This document shows positions 9,535-18,334 of a stretch of DNA of 64,000 nucleotides, piece after piece. How positions within the stretch are numbered: position 1 is the stretch's first letter; each line of letters begins with the position of its first letter. The notes beneath the pieces were generated by a model. That model was not told where the DNA came from, ran no database searches, and saw only the letters and a program-made list of their open reading frames with translations. The DNA comes from Fibrobacter sp. UWB5 (GTDB lineage Bacteria > Fibrobacterota > Fibrobacteria > Fibrobacterales > Fibrobacteraceae). The DNA lies in contig NZ_MWQH01000009.1 of assembly GCF_002210295.1 (NCBI RefSeq), positions 1 through 64,000 of the forward strand, given 5' to 3'. Position numbers and translations under genes: made by a program.

Positions 9535-10071
9535 CTACTGTGCGCTAATGGTATAGACTTCCGTTGCGTTAGTCTTGATACTCACTTCGTCGGTCGCATT
9601 TTCCATAAGCCAGAGAGAGCCCGCACCAAAAGTCATTTTGACCGTGGCGGCATCCATAGTGATAACCGGAGCGACTTCAGTACGGGTCTTGAACAAGGCC
9701 GTGCTCATGGAATGGAGCTTGACGACATTGCCCTCAACCTTCCAATCGCCATAAACCGGATAATCAAGCGGATTCAGGAGGGGGCTGTTGCCGAGATTTG
9801 CCGTGGGCAGGTCAAATTCGAACTTGCCGTCATCGGTAAAGATCAACTTGCCGGGACCTGCGGCATAATCAAAATTAGGGATAATTTCGTTGTTGTTAGC
9901 CGCATTGGCAATGCCTACCAAGGACCAGGAACCCACCAGGCATTCGGGGGTCAAGCCCTTGGAGCATTCTTCAGCCTTGGACGGCTTAGGGTCGCTGGAA
10001 GAATCACCGCAAGCAGCAAGAGTTGCCAAAGCAAAGGCGGCAGCAAACGGAACCAAATACATCTTTTTCAT
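9535..10071 (-). CDS. Small lipoprotein of unknown function (lipocalin-like fold possible)
   Basis: This 178-residue protein has a lipoprotein signal peptide (LAAC, Cys21) and a short SSSDPKPS spacer. The body begins with CLVGSWSLVG and continues through strands such as KLIFTDDGKFEFDLP and VYGDWKVEGNVVKLHS. The pattern resembles the small lipocalin-like lipoproteins common in Bacteroidetes and Fibrobacter, which are mostly uncharacterised. GAGGAA precedes the ATG. It converges on the GH74 gene and may be envelope-located, but no substrate can be named. Confidence 0.75.
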   Translation of the reverse strand: MKKMYLVPFAAAFALATLAACGDSSSDPKPSKAEECSKGLTPECLVGSWSLVGIANAANNNEIIPNFDYAAGPGKLIFTDDGKFEFDLPTANLGNSPLLNPLDYPVYGDWKVEGNVVKLHSMSTALFKTRTEVAPVITMDAATVKMTFGAGSLWLMENATDEVSIKTNATEVYTISAQ

Positions 10072-10092
10072 AGAATTTCCTCGTTTTTCCTT

Positions 10093-10100
10093 GAATATAA
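10093..10100 (-). promoter_or_regulatory. Candidate TTATATTC promoter box
   Basis: Minus-strand TTATATTC lies 21 nt before the lipoprotein ATG at 10071. It is close to the window's recurrent TATATTT box. Confidence 0.35.
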
Positions 10101-10215
10101 GTAATTCTTGTTGTAAAAATCAACAACATATTAAAGTTTACAATTATTATGGATCCATAATAATGGGTTATTTTTAGGTTGAGGGAAATTTTTCCCCCGT
10201 TGTTTGGAGTATATT

Positions 10216-11454
10216 ATGAAAAAAATTCTTCTCGGAGCAGCATTCGCAATGGCTCTTTCTCAAGTAAACGCCGCACCGGACCCGAATTTCCATATTTACT
10301 TGGCCTTTGGCCAGTCCAATATGGAAGGCCAGGGCGATATCGGACAACAAGACAAGTCTGTCGACGACCGATTCCAGGTTCTCTGGGCTTCCGATAATGG
10401 TTCTTGCTCGGGCAAGAGCAAGGGCAAATGGTCGACTGCCGTGCCTCCACTGGCGCACTGTCAAGGAGCGAAGCTTGGCCCCACGGACTACTTCGGCCGT
10501 ACCATGGTCGAAAAAACGGATCCCCAGATTAAGGTGGGCGTCATCGTGGTGGCTGTTGCAGGATGCAGCATCAAGCTGTTCGACAAGGACCAATACAGAA
10601 GCTACGCCCAGGGTCAGCAGAGCTGGATGACCCAGCGTATTAACGATTATGGTGGAAACCCCTACGGCCGCTTGATCGAAATGGCCAAGAAGGCTCAGGA
10701 AGACGGCGTTATCAAGGGCATTATCTTCCACCAAGGTGAAACGGACGCCGGTGACGGTAGCTGGCCTTCCAAAGTCAAGGGTGTCTACGACAACATCATC
10801 AAGGACCTGGGTCTCGGCAATGACATTCCGTTCCTTGCGGGCGAAGTGCTGCGCAGCGGTAGCAGTGCCGGCGCGAACAACAACATCGCGAAGCTCCCGC
10901 AGCAGTCCAAGAACTTCTACGTGGTGTCTTCCGAAGGCTTCAACCAGGCTTTGGGCGACGGCCAGAACGTGCACTTCACCTCGCAGGAATACCGCGACTT
11001 CGGTAAGCGTTACGCCGAAAAGATGATCGAGGTCCTGGGCGACAAGCTCAAACCCGCCGCAACCGCCGAATCCAGCAGCAGCGAAGTCGCCTCCAGCTCT
11101 AGCGAAGCAAAGTCAAGTTCCAGCCATAGCCATCACGGAGTTTCTTCTTCGTCAGAGGCAGGCTCGTCGCCGGAATCGTCGTCGGATGCTGGCGTGGGAA
11201 TTGCGCAGGTAAACCACTTTGCAGGCGGGGCGCTTACGGTGAACAAAGCCGGCAATGTGCAGTTGAGCCTTGCCAAGGCAACGCAGCTGACCGTCAAGAT
11301 TTACTCTAGCCTCGGCAAGGAAGTGCTGGATTTGAGCGGCAACTACGCCGGAACCAACACTTTGATGCTTGAGGGCAGACTCCCGGCCGGGCGCTACGTA
11401 GTAAGTGCCCAGGGCGAGGGGTTCAAGGCCACTAAGGCTGTAATGGTAAAATAG
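10216..11454 (+). CDS. Secreted CE6-type acetylxylan esterase with C-terminal sorting-like domain
   Basis: The 412-residue enzyme should remove O-acetyl groups from xylan, assisting xylanases. After a signal peptide (about 1-19) comes an SGNH/SASA-type esterase domain. It carries FGQSNMEG (nucleophile S34), the HQGETDAGDGSW block near 172, and a candidate catalytic His in NVHFTSQEY near 253, all as in carbohydrate esterase family 6. A Ser-rich linker (about 285-325) leads to a beta-rich tail with VKIYSSLGKEVLDLSG, like type IX secretion sorting domains. The better start is ATG 10216, with TTGGAG 6 nt upstream. Its 3' end overlaps the convergent trmO by 23 bp. Confidence 0.88.
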   Translation: MKKILLGAAFAMALSQVNAAPDPNFHIYLAFGQSNMEGQGDIGQQDKSVDDRFQVLWASDNGSCSGKSKGKWSTAVPPLAHCQGAKLGPTDYFGRTMVEKTDPQIKVGVIVVAVAGCSIKLFDKDQYRSYAQGQQSWMTQRINDYGGNPYGRLIEMAKKAQEDGVIKGIIFHQGETDAGDGSWPSKVKGVYDNIIKDLGLGNDIPFLAGEVLRSGSSAGANNNIAKLPQQSKNFYVVSSEGFNQALGDGQNVHFTSQEYRDFGKRYAEKMIEVLGDKLKPAATAESSSSEVASSSSEAKSSSSHSHHGVSSSSEAGSSPESSSDAGVGIAQVNHFAGGALTVNKAGNVQLSLAKATQLTVKIYSSLGKEVLDLSGNYAGTNTLMLEGRLPAGRYVVSAQGEGFKATKAVMVK

Positions 11455-12145
11455 CGACGACCGTCAGGTGGTCGCCCTGCACTTGAAACTTGATTTCGAA
11501 GTCGGCAAACCGGAAGCCGTAAACCCGGTCGGCGGACCTCTGGTACGCGGGCCGCGGGTCTTCGGAAAGCAGCTCTACTAGAGCTGCTTTTTTTTCTGCA
11601 GGGAATTGTTCGTCAAGCGCAGCTTGCACTTCGGGCGCGAAACTGACCTCAAGCTTGTTGAAGCGCACGGCCTCGGCAAAGCCGCCGGCCGCCTCGGGCA
11701 CGGAATCCGCATAAGGCAAATAGGGCTTGATGTCTACGATAGGCGTGCCGTCCATCAGGTCAGCGCCGCTCACCTCGATGGAGGGAGCATTCTCCCCCGT
11801 CAGGTTGATTTTCTCGATTTTCACGCAACTCATGGCGATCGGATTCGGCCTAAAGCTGCTGCGGGTCGCAAACACGCCGAGCCTCGTATTGCCTCCAAGA
11901 CGGGGCGGGCGAACGGTCGGCTTCCAGGTGTCGCGCACGTTTTCCGAGAAAATCCACAGGAGCCACAAGTGACTAAAGCCTTCCAGCCCACGCAAAGCGT
12001 CGGCAATCCGAAATTCCGGCTCAAAGACAATTGTAGAGCGCAAATTCTTCAAAAGCCCGCTCTGCCGCGGGATCCCGAACTTATCCGGAAAATCGCTCTG
12101 AATCCTCGCAATCACTTTTATGTTCAATTCATTTATTTCTTTCAC
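11432..12145 (-). CDS. trmO: tRNA (N6-threonylcarbamoyladenosine(37)-N6)-methyltransferase TrmO
   Basis: This 237-residue protein belongs to the TrmO/TsaA/YaeB family, which uses S-adenosylmethionine to methylate t6A37 in threonine tRNA. Landmarks are the early RIQSDFPDKFGIPRQSG segment, the GFSHLWLLWIF block, and TRSSFRPNPIAMS, followed by the LMDGTPIVDIKPYLPYADS signature. The start is GTG 12145, with no Shine-Dalgarno and a TATATATTC box 4 nt upstream, suggesting a leaderless mRNA. Its 3' end overlaps the convergent CE6 esterase gene. Confidence 0.92.
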   Translation of the reverse strand: MKEINELNIKVIARIQSDFPDKFGIPRQSGLLKNLRSTIVFEPEFRIADALRGLEGFSHLWLLWIFSENVRDTWKPTVRPPRLGGNTRLGVFATRSSFRPNPIAMSCVKIEKINLTGENAPSIEVSGADLMDGTPIVDIKPYLPYADSVPEAAGGFAEAVRFNKLEVSFAPEVQAALDEQFPAEKKAALVELLSEDPRPAYQRSADRVYGFRFADFEIKFQVQGDHLTVVAILPLQP

Positions 12146-12149
12146 AAGA

Positions 12150-12158
12150 GAATATATA
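12150..12158 (-). promoter_or_regulatory. Candidate TATATATTC box 4 nt before the trmO GTG
   Basis: Minus-strand TATATATTC ends 4 nt before the GTG at 12145. The geometry matches that of other genes here lacking a Shine-Dalgarno. Confidence 0.4.
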
Positions 12159-12205
12159 GCAATAATATAAAACTTAGATTGTCACTCGGATTGTCACACG
12201 AATTC

Positions 12206-12225
12206 GAAATGCCTAACGGCATTTC
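12206..12225. repeat. Hairpin with TAAC loop (unit 1)
   Basis: GAAATGCC-TAAC-GGCATTTC is a perfect 8-bp stem. It shares stem length, a GC-closed loop end and the loop sequence (on opposite strands) with the two hairpins at 12250 and 12313. Confidence 0.8.
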
Positions 12226-12248
12226 AAAAAATAATAGATCAAAAAAAC

Positions 12249-12290
12249 AGATTTTGCGTTAGCAAAATCGAATCAGTGGGACAAATTAAC
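12249..12290. repeat. GTTA-loop hairpin repeat, copy A
   Basis: GATTTTGC-GTTA-GCAAAATC (12250-12269) is embedded in a repeat of about 40 bp that recurs at 12309-12350. Together they occupy most of the space between trmO and putP. Confidence 0.8.
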
Positions 12291-12308
12291 GTGATTCCTG
12301 AATAATAA

Positions 12309-12350
12309 ACAAATTTTGCGTTAGCAAAATCAAATCTGTGTGGCACTATT
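12309..12350. repeat. GTTA-loop hairpin repeat, copy B
   Basis: ATTTTGC-GTTA-GCAAAAT (12313-12330), with a flanking AAATCTGTG similar to copy A. The copy lies in the presumed 5' region of putP, 75 nt before its ATG. Confidence 0.8.
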
Positions 12351-12405
12351 TTGAAAGCTACAATATTTTAGCTATCTTTTTTGCATATAAAAAAGGAGTT
12401 AAAAA

Positions 12406-13947
12406 ATGGTCTTAACCGTTTTCATTTTATACCTCTTAATGATGCTTGGCATCGGCTTTTACTTCTCTAAAAAAGCAAACAGCCTGAATGCCTACTACCT
12501 CGGTAACCGCGGCATGAACAAGTGGGTCGTGGCCATGTCCGCACAGGCCTCCGACATGAGCGGCTGGCTTTTGATGGGCCTCCCGGGCGCTATCTTCGTG
12601 AGCGGGTTTTCCGAAGCGTGGATCGGTATCGGTCTCGTGATCGGCACCTACTTCAACTGGAAAATCGTGGGCCGCAGGCTCCGCAAGTACAGCCACTTCT
12701 GCGGAGACTCCATCACACTCCCCGACTTCTTTGCGAACCGTTTCCGCGACAACAAGGGAATCATCCGCGTTATCGCCTCCATCTTCATTCTCGCGTTCTT
12801 CCTGTTCTACACGGTTTCGGGCTTTGTGGCTAGCGCAAAACTCTTCGGCACCATCTTCGGCATGAACTACACCACCGGCCTTATCATCGGTGCGGTTGTC
12901 GTGGTGAGCTACACCTTCATGGGCGGCTTCTTTGCCGTGTGCTGGACAGACTTTATCCAGGCGACCATGATGCTCATCGCCGTCATCGCGATTCCCTCGA
13001 TTATCATGACCGGTTCGGGCGGTTTTGCTGCGACCATAGACGCCGTGAACGCACAGAACCCCTACCTGTTGAGCCTGTTCACTAACGCCACCACCGGCAA
13101 GTCCATCGGGCTTATCGCCTTGATTTCTAGCCTCGCGTGGGGACTCGGTTATTTTGGCATGCCGCACATCCTGGTGCGCTTCATGAGCATCAAGAACGCC
13201 GAAGACATCAAGTTCTCCCGCCGCGTCGCCATGACCTGGGTGACCATCTGCCTCGGTGCCGCCATCATGATTGCCATCCTCGGACGCTACTACGTAGAAG
13301 CGAACGGCATTACCGTCGCCGACCCGGAACGCATCTTCATGATTTTGTGCCAGACGCTCTGCCATCCGGCTGTCGCCGCTATCCTCATGGCAGCCATCCT
13401 CGCCGCCATCATGAGTACGGCCGACTCCCAGCTGCTGGTTTCGGCTTCTGCCTTCAGTAACGACCTCTACAAGCACCTGTTCCGCAAGAATGCGAGCAAC
13501 AAGGAAGTCATGTGGGTGAGCCGCGGCGTCGTGGTGCTCATTACGGTTATCGCGGTCATCGTCGCCATGCAGGGGGCGCCCAGCGCCGACGGCGCTAAAC
13601 AGGGCAAGAGCTTCCTCGATGTCGTGATGAGCCTCGTGAGCTTTGCCTGGGGCGGATTTGGCGCCACCTTCGGTCCGATTATGCTCCTCGCCCTGTTCTG
13701 GAAGCGTACCACGCTTCCGGGCGCCATCGCGGGTATGCTGGTGGGCGGCATCACCACCTTCGTGTGGAAGTTCTACCTCTCCGGATTCTCCGCCGAAATC
13801 TTCCAGATTTACGAGCTCGTGCCCGGCTTTGTGCTTAGCTTCGCCACCATCGTGATCGTAAGCCTCTGCACCAAAGCCCCCAGCAAGGAGATTCAGGAAG
13901 AGTTTGATGCTGTGGAACACACTCGCCTGAGCGATATGAAGCTGTAA
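12406..13947 (+). CDS. putP: Sodium/proline symporter PutP
   Basis: This 513-residue inner-membrane SSS-family transporter probably imports proline with Na+. About 13 hydrophobic segments are visible. The N-terminal sequence NAYYLGNRGMNKWVVAMSAQASDMSGWLLMG fits PutP, as do the GLGYFGMPHILVRFMSIKNA and IMSTADSQLLVSASAFSND blocks. AAGGAG sits about 10 nt before the ATG. The 260-bp upstream region holds three hairpins with GTTA/TAAC loops that could affect expression. An intrinsic terminator follows. Pantothenate or another small solute is a less likely substrate. Confidence 0.92.
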   Translation: MVLTVFILYLLMMLGIGFYFSKKANSLNAYYLGNRGMNKWVVAMSAQASDMSGWLLMGLPGAIFVSGFSEAWIGIGLVIGTYFNWKIVGRRLRKYSHFCGDSITLPDFFANRFRDNKGIIRVIASIFILAFFLFYTVSGFVASAKLFGTIFGMNYTTGLIIGAVVVVSYTFMGGFFAVCWTDFIQATMMLIAVIAIPSIIMTGSGGFAATIDAVNAQNPYLLSLFTNATTGKSIGLIALISSLAWGLGYFGMPHILVRFMSIKNAEDIKFSRRVAMTWVTICLGAAIMIAILGRYYVEANGITVADPERIFMILCQTLCHPAVAAILMAAILAAIMSTADSQLLVSASAFSNDLYKHLFRKNASNKEVMWVSRGVVVLITVIAVIVAMQGAPSADGAKQGKSFLDVVMSLVSFAWGGFGATFGPIMLLALFWKRTTLPGAIAGMLVGGITTFVWKFYLSGFSAEIFQIYELVPGFVLSFATIVIVSLCTKAPSKEIQEEFDAVEHTRLSDMKL

Positions 13948-13989
13948 TCTAGAACGGGGCTTGCGCCCAACAGACGAAATTACAAAAGA

Positions 13990-14018
13990 GGCCCGCAGAT
14001 GCGGGCCTTCTTTTTTTT
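13990..14018 (+). terminator. Intrinsic terminator after putP
   Basis: GGCCCGC-AGAT-GCGGGCC followed by an eight-T run is a textbook intrinsic terminator. On the minus strand it may also insulate the neighbouring lipoprotein gene. Confidence 0.9.
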
Positions 14019-14036
14019 CCAGGGGTTCTTCCCAAT

Positions 14037-15404
14037 TTAGTCGTCGAATTCCGGAGCGTCAAACGAGGTCGGAATATGCGGCGTATCCGTGTCATTATGG
14101 ATGAACGAGAATCCACTAATCTTGCCGGTTTTGGGGTCAATCGGTCCGGTCTGTAACTGTCCGTACATGCTTGTCGTACTCCCCGCACGCAAGAACGTAT
14201 GGTTGTTAATCATCATGTAGTAGCCGTAAATTTCCCAGGTGCCTGCCTTGTATTCCACTTTCTTGGCGCCTTCGACAGCTTCTAGCTTGGATGTTCCGTC
14301 AGCCTTCAAGGTAAACGTCCAATCGACACCATCTTTAGACGCGACCCATTCGCCGACAAAATCCTCGGCCTTTTCGTAATCGTACTCGAGATTGTTTGCC
14401 GTGCAACTCACAGTCACATCCGAGCCCATCGAGATGGTGTTGTCGGTGCCCACAGAATGAATGAACAACGTACGAATCTCCCCTACGTAATGTAACGGAA
14501 GCATCAACAGAGTGCTACGCTGTACATCGTAGCGGCCGGCATGCCAGTTCACCACCTTGTCATTGACAGAATTTTCATAGATATACGAGCCATCGAAGAA
14601 CCTGAAGACCCTCGTAGTATCGCCATCGGCACATTCATAAATTTTGTTCTTGATTGAATCCGCCTTAGAGACCTTGCCCTTCTGAACAGCAACGCTGGCC
14701 TTTACCGCTTCGCTGTAATCTTCGGAGCCGTCCACGGAGTACATGACCGTGCCTTCATCATCGACCACAAACGAAATTTTGAAGCCCTGATTTACTTTTT
14801 CCACAATCTTAGTGGCTGCATCGGTTTTGGAATACTGCATGCCAGTATTGTTCGATTTAAAGTTCACCACGCCATTAGCAAAATCCGTATAAGTAACGGC
14901 CCATAATTCGTCAGGAATGCGGAGAGACACAACCCCCAGTTTGCTACCGGTCGACAGGTAAACCGTCTGGTCAAACAGCTTGAGTTCCACATTCTTCTCC
15001 AAGTCTGCCAGCTTTGCGGCGCGCGTCCCTTCCGGAGTTACTACAGAAGAAGACGAAACTTCAGAAGACGAGGATTCCGTCGCTTCGCTAGACGAAGACT
15101 TCGGAGATTCACTCGAAGAGGACTTGGAATCGTCCTTGGTAGAAGACGAAGATTTGTCAGAAGACTTTTCAGAAGAAGAGGACTTCTCTGAAGCTTTTTC
15201 GCTAGACGAGGACTTTTCGCCCTTCTTGGAAGACGAAGACTTTGCATCGCCCTTTTCAGAAGAGGAAGAGGAGTCATCGCCATCTTCAAGCGAAGAAGAA
15301 GACTCTTCGCCGGAAGCGTTCGCAGACGTCGAGGAGGAATCGTCACCGCATGCTGCGAACAGGAATGCCGACGAAATCAAAAGAGCTAGGAATTTATTTT
15401 TCAT
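14037..15404 (-). CDS. Ser-rich-linker lipoprotein of unknown function
   Basis: The 455-residue protein has a lipoprotein signal peptide (LFAAC, Cys19). About 110 residues of low-complexity linker follow, built from SSSS blocks separated by charged EK/DD stretches. The C-terminal body of about 320 residues is beta-rich. One recognisable feature is an EFVGEWVASKDGVDWTFTLKADGTS-like strand pattern near 360, reminiscent of lipocalin-like domains. Such serine linkers are typical of Fibrobacter surface proteins. The body matches no family I know. The ATG has no Shine-Dalgarno, and TATATTTTG ends 4 nt upstream. Confidence 0.75.
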   Translation of the reverse strand: MKNKFLALLISSAFLFAACGDDSSSTSANASGEESSSSLEDGDDSSSSSEKGDAKSSSSKKGEKSSSSEKASEKSSSSEKSSDKSSSSTKDDSKSSSSESPKSSSSEATESSSSEVSSSSVVTPEGTRAAKLADLEKNVELKLFDQTVYLSTGSKLGVVSLRIPDELWAVTYTDFANGVVNFKSNNTGMQYSKTDAATKIVEKVNQGFKISFVVDDEGTVMYSVDGSEDYSEAVKASVAVQKGKVSKADSIKNKIYECADGDTTRVFRFFDGSYIYENSVNDKVVNWHAGRYDVQRSTLLMLPLHYVGEIRTLFIHSVGTDNTISMGSDVTVSCTANNLEYDYEKAEDFVGEWVASKDGVDWTFTLKADGTSKLEAVEGAKKVEYKAGTWEIYGYYMMINNHTFLRAGSTTSMYGQLQTGPIDPKTGKISGFSFIHNDTDTPHIPTSFDAPEFDD

Positions 15405-15408
15405 GCCA

Positions 15409-15417
15409 CAAAATATA
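15409..15417 (-). promoter_or_regulatory. Candidate TATATTTTG box 4 nt before a start codon
   Basis: Minus-strand TATATTTTG ends 4 nt before the ATG at 15404. It is a good match to TAnnTTTG with no room for a ribosome binding site. Confidence 0.45.
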
Positions 15418-15441
15418 GTTTATCCAAAACACGATTTCAAT

Positions 15442-15463
15442 AAAAAAGAACCCCGCCGGGGTT
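15442..15463 (-). terminator. Terminator downstream of gapA
   Basis: Read on the minus strand, AACCCC / GGGGTT closes a tight stem followed by CTTTTTTA. It lies about 85 nt past the gapA stop codon. Confidence 0.75.
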
Positions 15464-15546
15464 ACCGACAGGGGTCTTTGAAAGGTTTCTTAGCGGAAGT
15501 GCGGAAAACTAAGTGGCGTCCGCACGACTAACGCCATCTAGAAATC

Positions 15547-16626
<1,080 letters not shown>

Positions 16627-16738
16627 TTACCTAAACGGACTAGGTCTTTTCAGCATTTTTTTTCAATTTTGGGGGTCAAACCGCCGCTAGAGGTCACCGG
16701 CATAGATGGCTCCGCCCCCTAAAACCCCCGGATTGTAA

Positions 16739-16766
16739 TGTGGAGTGTGGAATGTGAAGTGTGAAA
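16739..16766. repeat. Imperfect heptamer array (TGTGRAR)x4
   Basis: Four consecutive 7-bp units are present: TGTGGAG, TGTGGAA, TGTGAAG, TGTGAAA. It is the second distinct heptamer array in the window. Confidence 0.75.
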
Positions 16767-16799
16767 TGGATTTGCGTCATTCAAGGTCAAATCAATGAC

Positions 16800-16905
16800 C
16801 TAATCAGCGTCCATCACTACCCGTAAGGCGAGCGATGCGAAAACAGGCTCACCTGTTTTCATATTCGAGCCGCAGCGGGAAGCGCTTTAGCGCAAACATG
16901 GTTCC
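16800..16905. other. Gene-free stretch with a two-hairpin element
   Basis: The 495 bases between gapA and the FISUMP gene hold no credible gene. This part contains GAAAACAGG-CTCA-CCTGTTTTC (16839-16860), an ATAT..CGA..GCAGC..GG linker, and GCGC-TTTA-GCGC (16884-16895). The same order of parts, with different stem sequences, occurs at 51645-51715. Confidence 0.5.
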
Positions 16906-17043
16906 TAAGCCTCAATTTTACATTTGCCACGAACGGACTTTTTCTTATTACTCTTGTTGTTCTTCTTGGACATAATAACTCCCAATGGGCAAGTTCAGCC
17001 AGCCCGACTATTGTTTAATTTTTTGATGGACAATGGTTTAGGA

Positions 17044-18237
17044 CTAGTAGTCCTTGACGCAGCGAACGGAAAGCCCTTCGTTTTTAGGGTGATGATCCTT
17101 GTAAGTTATACCAATACTTCTAGTCATTCCTACTGATCTATTCCTGCCGGCTTCATACTCAAACGGCAAATGATAGACACCCAATTCTCCCATACGTTCG
17201 TATTGCGTCGGGAGTTTTGTCATACCACCATATACAGCAGAAAAGCCCGTACCATTCCGACCTCTGCTCACGGCCGAAATAAGTTGCGTACCACTCTCAC
17301 TCCCATCCAAACCCTTTATTAACGCTTGCCATTCTGTGCCATTCATCACGTGCCACCCATCCGGACACACTCCTTGAATAATCAAATCGTCCCATTGCCA
17401 TTCATATTCCCTTCCAGGAAATATGGAATCCGGGCATGCGGGGGGCGTACCCGTCCAGACGCTATCGCAGGCCTTGGGGAGCCCCATCGCCTCGCTCCAG
17501 CTATACAAGCCGCCGAAGCCATTGTCACAATACCACGGGTCATCGTCATAACAGTATTTTTCAACTTTTCCGTCATCAAATTCGGTCACGTCAAGCTTTA
17601 TCTGAACGCCATAATTCAAGTTTTGTGCGAAAGCATCAAACTCGGGGAGCGCCAACCATGATGTCGTTATGTGGAGAGTCCTGTACTTTTGCCCGTCACG
17701 CGAGTCTACAAATTCCCCATACGATATCTTGCTGTTGTAAAGGCTGTCCATATTGAAATAGCTACTGCTAGACGTTGCGGAAGAACTGGAGCGAATATAC
17801 GACACATAGTAACCGTCCTGGCAGATATACATCACATCTTCTCCAGTTTGCCTATCTCTTATGCGAACAATTTCCCCTTCGTCTAAACAATCCATTAGAG
17901 AAGCAGAACTACTACCTAAGGATACACTTGAACTCACTGAAAACATTGATCCGATAGACGAACTACTCTTGGTATCAGTAGAGGAACTAGGCTTTTCCGA
18001 CGACACCGAACTGCCACCGGAAGATGTTCCTTTGTCCGTAACGGAACTCGAGGAGAAAACTTCATCATCATCGCTACTGCTCGAAACTTCCGCAATCGGG
18101 TCAGGGTCAGTACTGCTGGAACTGCTGTCGCATGCAGTGAACGCCGCAAAGACAAGAGCCATGGCAAGAAGTATGGATTCCCTACGCTTCGCTTCGAGAA
18201 TGACAGGCCAAGAATGACGCAATGTAAAAATCTTCAC
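17044..18237 (-). CDS. FISUMP-domain lipoprotein (TIGR02145 family)
   Basis: This 398-residue secreted lipoprotein has a C-terminal 'Fibrobacter succinogenes major paralogous' domain. Its marks are the AQNLNYGVQ motif, the YCYDDD...GGLYSWSEAMGLP block, CPDGWHVMNGTEWQAL, and the terminal SVRCVKDY. Function is unknown for the family. Probable lipidation is at Cys36 (FTAC), followed by a Ser-rich linker to about residue 130. The best start is GTG 18237, because GGAGGT lies 5-6 nt upstream; no later in-frame start leaves a usable signal peptide. The first about 20 codons coincide with a GTCAT-type intergenic repeat, giving an unusually long N-region. Confidence 0.82.
   Translation of the reverse strand: MKIFTLRHSWPVILEAKRRESILLAMALVFAAFTACDSSSSSTDPDPIAEVSSSSDDDEVFSSSSVTDKGTSSGGSSVSSEKPSSSTDTKSSSSIGSMFSVSSSVSLGSSSASLMDCLDEGEIVRIRDRQTGEDVMYICQDGYYVSYIRSSSSATSSSSYFNMDSLYNSKISYGEFVDSRDGQKYRTLHITTSWLALPEFDAFAQNLNYGVQIKLDVTEFDDGKVEKYCYDDDPWYCDNGFGGLYSWSEAMGLPKACDSVWTGTPPACPDSIFPGREYEWQWDDLIIQGVCPDGWHVMNGTEWQALIKGLDGSESGTQLISAVSRGRNGTGFSAVYGGMTKLPTQYERMGELGVYHLPFEYEAGRNRSVGMTRSIGITYKDHHPKNEGLSVRCVKDY
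18175..18207 (-). repeat. GTCAT-palindrome repeat inside a signal-peptide coding region
   Basis: On the minus strand it reads TGTCATTCTCGAAGCGAAG and continues to GGAATCC, the classical form of this repeat family. Here it encodes residues about 10-21 (around PVILEAKRRES) of the FISUMP lipoprotein. Confidence 0.65.
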
Positions 18238-18269
18238 AGAAGACCTCCGAACCTCAAATAAATTCACGA

Positions 18270-18277
18270 GAAATATA
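18270..18277 (-). promoter_or_regulatory. Candidate TATATTTC promoter box
   Basis: Minus-strand TATATTTC lies 32 nt before the GTG at 18237, leaving room for the GGAGGT ribosome binding site. Confidence 0.4.
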
Positions 18278-18299
18278 GAAATAAGCTGTGTATGAAATC

Positions 18300-18317
18300 G
18301 GCGGCCTTTCGACCGCC
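18300..18317 (-). terminator. Hairpin downstream of the Rpn-like gene
   Basis: GGCGGTC-GAAA-GGCCGCC on the minus strand is a stable stem with a GNRA-type loop. It lacks a U-run, so termination is uncertain. Confidence 0.4.
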
Positions 18318-18334
18318 ACATTTTATTAAAAGGT

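Noticed and set aside
11432-11454. Sequencing frameshift at the CE6/trmO junction
   Set aside because: Both convergent genes end with complete, sensible C-termini; a 23-bp tail-to-tail overlap is ordinary.
12436-13920. A 494-codon minus-strand frame opposite putP
   Set aside because: The translation is His/Asp/Gly-rich with no domain; it mirrors the codon pattern of the symporter gene.
16924-17136. A 70-codon plus-strand frame with a hydrophobic start between gapA and the FISUMP gene
   Set aside because: It overlaps the conserved C-terminus of the FISUMP domain, has no ribosome binding site and is low in complexity.
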